From positions 109,085 through 173,084 of the forward strand of contig JACPYS010000006.1 in NCBI GenBank assembly GCA_016195915.1: DNA of 64,000 nucleotides, in the 5' to 3' direction. Below the pieces are notes generated by a model, which saw nothing but the letters and a program-made list of their open reading frames with translations, made no database searches and was not told where the DNA came from. How positions within the stretch are numbered: position 1 is the first letter of the stretch; each line of letters opens with the position of its first letter. Shown in pieces: positions 62,455-64,000 of the stretch. This stretch comes from Betaproteobacteria bacterium (lineage in GTDB: Bacteria > Pseudomonadota > Gammaproteobacteria > Burkholderiales > SG8-39). Made by a program: the position numbers and the translations under genes.

Positions 62455-63864
62455 ATGCGTACAGTTTATGCCACACAAATTCGGATTTGTCCGAGGAGCG
62501 GCGAAAAAACGAGTGACGTTGTCAATTCAATTACAGACAAGGTCGTCAATTGGGTCATGGAACGCTACAGTAAGGAAGGTATCTTTCCTGCGATTGACTT
62601 CGATGCACAAGTTCGCGAGCCCAAACCTGGCCACAGGATCGTCGCATGTGCTGACGTTGTCGACGGTCACGCGGTTATCTGGCTCGACTGGGGTTATCCC
62701 CATGAGCCAGATACGTCACTCCTGTGGCAGACCCAAGTGCTAGTTGCGGTAAGTGGCGACGAAATTGAAGTGTCGATTTTTGTAAGGATTACGTCTGCGG
62801 AATTCATGGTTAAGCCGCTTGACTATTCGCTGGGCCGTCCCCGAATAGTTCCGGTGCTTCTCGGTAGTTTTCACTGCCGCGCGGGCGGACGCCCGCTCAC
62901 AGCAACGCCAACCGGCCTTGAGACCTCCGAAGTCAAGTCCTTTGCTCGAGACGTGCTTCTCAGCACGGAAAGAACGCTCCCCGTCGTAATCGTGTCTCCT
63001 AACACTTGGACAAACAAGACGTACGTGGATGTGGGAAAAATGCAGGACACCCTGGCGGGGCTGGCGATTGTTGTTGAACTGAAAACGAAATGGGCAGCCT
63101 TCGAACTAACCGATGCACTTGGCCGAATGTATTCCTGCTACAACGGTGCGGTGCGCATCTATTGGCCAGGCTTCAAGCTTGGCAACGACGGGACCCTCGT
63201 CCACCACGTATTTCTTCCCGAGACTATCCGTAGCAATCTCGCCCTACATCGTCCCTTGGAGAACTATCTCTTCAGGATGTTCGCACCACTGGCTGCATTT
63301 CGTTCGACGGAAGGCGCCATAACCCGTCGCGCCCGCGCCGCCGTTGAGAAAAGCAAACGTGCACAGCTCGATGAGCTCGTGGAGAAATCGAAACAAGGCG
63401 ACACATCAGTTGACAAGGAATTGCTGGATCTTGCATTGACTGAGAATCAGCGCCTTGAAGCGAAAGCTCTTGAGCAGGAGGCCAGGATTGCTGAGCTCGA
63501 GCGCGATATTGCCGGCTACAAGGAAAATCTAGCTGGCCTGGCTGAATATCGTCCATACGAAGAAAGGGGTACCGATTCAGAAACTCAAAACGCCGAACCA
63601 GAGCCGAATAGTGTTGTCGAGTCTTTGAAAATCGTCTCCGATAAATACAAAGATGTACTGACAATCTATAAGTCGGCCTGGGAATCTGCGGAAGCGTCCG
63701 ATTTTTCCCGACCGGAAGAGATACTGAAGGCGCTCATCGCAGTTGCTGATCTAGGTAAAGACTATTTTGCTTCAAAAAAGATGAAGACGTCGATTGGTCC
63801 CTGGGAAGCGTTCTTTGATCAACATGGCCTGAAATATTCTTCGTCAGAACACCAAACGAGATAA
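62455..63864 (+). CDS. Unknown coiled-coil protein partnered with the helicase
   Basis: This 469-residue protein is not one I recognise. Residues 1-180 are beta-rich (AVIWLDWGYPHEPDTSLLWQ, SIFVRITSAEFMVKP), 180-290 contain FELTDALGRMYSCYNGAVRI, and 300-400 are a long charged coiled coil (RAAVEKSKRAQLDELVEKSK, KALEQEARIAELERDIAGYK). The start was set at the ATG with CGGAG upstream. The base composition is more AT-rich than the left of the window. Being 11 bases after the helicase, it likely serves in the same complex. Confidence 0.8.
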   Translation: MRTVYATQIRICPRSGEKTSDVVNSITDKVVNWVMERYSKEGIFPAIDFDAQVREPKPGHRIVACADVVDGHAVIWLDWGYPHEPDTSLLWQTQVLVAVSGDEIEVSIFVRITSAEFMVKPLDYSLGRPRIVPVLLGSFHCRAGGRPLTATPTGLETSEVKSFARDVLLSTERTLPVVIVSPNTWTNKTYVDVGKMQDTLAGLAIVVELKTKWAAFELTDALGRMYSCYNGAVRIYWPGFKLGNDGTLVHHVFLPETIRSNLALHRPLENYLFRMFAPLAAFRSTEGAITRRARAAVEKSKRAQLDELVEKSKQGDTSVDKELLDLALTENQRLEAKALEQEARIAELERDIAGYKENLAGLAEYRPYEERGTDSETQNAEPEPNSVVESLKIVSDKYKDVLTIYKSAWESAEASDFSRPEEILKALIAVADLGKDYFASKKMKTSIGPWEAFFDQHGLKYSSSEHQTR

Positions 63865-63920
63865 AGCAACTTCTTTTCTGTAATTTCGTAAGTGAACGAT
63901 TTCTGTCGCGTGGTTAAGTT

Positions 63921-64000
63921 TCACGATTTCATGGTCAGGTAGATTTTTGCGGTAGTCCATTCATCGTCGATTTCACTCAGCACGGCGCTGACCAATCGCA
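63921..64000 (-). mobile_element. IS256-family transposase C-terminus (runs off the window)
   Basis: Minus-strand frame starting at 63998 reads RLVSAVLSEIDDEWTTAKIY, then LTMKS and a stop at 63921-63923. This matches the C-terminal end of IS256-type transposases (RLV.AVL.EI.EEW...YL.M). Only 25 codons are visible. Positions 63865-63920 should hold the IS end, but the inverted repeat cannot be picked out. Confidence 0.7.

Overview
The window is high-GC (roughly two thirds G+C by eye), densely packed bacterial DNA with many 4-base ATGA/GTGA gene overlaps. It fits a Betaproteobacterium, probably Burkholderiales-like: it has paired Bug/TctC-type solute-binding proteins, a box-type (benzoyl-CoA epoxidase) cluster, YciB, BolA and a tandem glycine riboswitch ahead of gcvHPT. 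No rRNA, tRNA or CRISPR array was seen. The taxonomic placement is inference.

Left part (1-18.6 kb). A 5'-truncated amidohydrolase is followed by two Bug binding proteins, a methyltransferase, an N-formylglutamate amidohydrolase-like enzyme and an M14 zinc hydrolase. Next come a tandem glycine riboswitch and gcvH-gcvP-gcvT. Then follow a small antitoxin-like protein, an orphan diversity-generating-retroelement-like AAC-rich repeat (10344-10424), a coiled-coil protein, a family 5 ABC binding protein, a macrodomain protein, a cyclase-FHA protein, a parvulin-bolA-yciB operon, an AhpD-like protein, an ankyrin protein, a HepT/MntA toxin-antitoxin pair and a thiol dioxygenase-like cupin.

Middle part (18.6-41 kb). 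This is aromatic and acyl-CoA catabolism: a feruloyl-CoA-synthase-type ligase, two different boxB copies flanking boxA, and boxC with a strong promoter and a TGCA-N6-TGCA operator. A lower-GC five-gene cluster (meaB, B12 acyl-CoA mutase large and small subunits, acyl-CoA ligase, thiolase) looks acquired. After it come an oxidoreductase, a complete TRAP transporter divergent from a MetE-like protein plus a group D flavoprotein, and badI-ridA divergent from a GntR regulator with an FNR-like box between them.

Right part (40.5-64 kb). The GntR gene heads a run of about 14 kb that reads as one operon: thiolase, HyuA, HyuB, acyl-CoA dehydrogenase, a second B12 mutase pair, a three-subunit molybdenum hydroxylase (FAD subunit gene broken by an in-frame TAG) and a family III CoA-transferase. 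Its substrate is not known to me; the enzyme set suggests CoA activation, ring hydroxylation, ATP-driven carboxylation or amide opening, carbon-skeleton rearrangement and thiolysis. Next is an ArsM/UbiE-like methyltransferase whose TGA sits at a position I remember as Cys in relatives and is followed by a SECIS-like hairpin, so it may be a selenoprotein. The end is accessory and more AT-rich: a hydrolase-cyclase fusion, a nucleotidyltransferase, a Fic protein with Gln in place of the catalytic His, five operator-like TGGCGCA sites, a large HTH-SNF2-DUF3883 helicase with a coiled-coil partner (candidate defence module), and the C-terminus of an IS256-type transposase at the edge.
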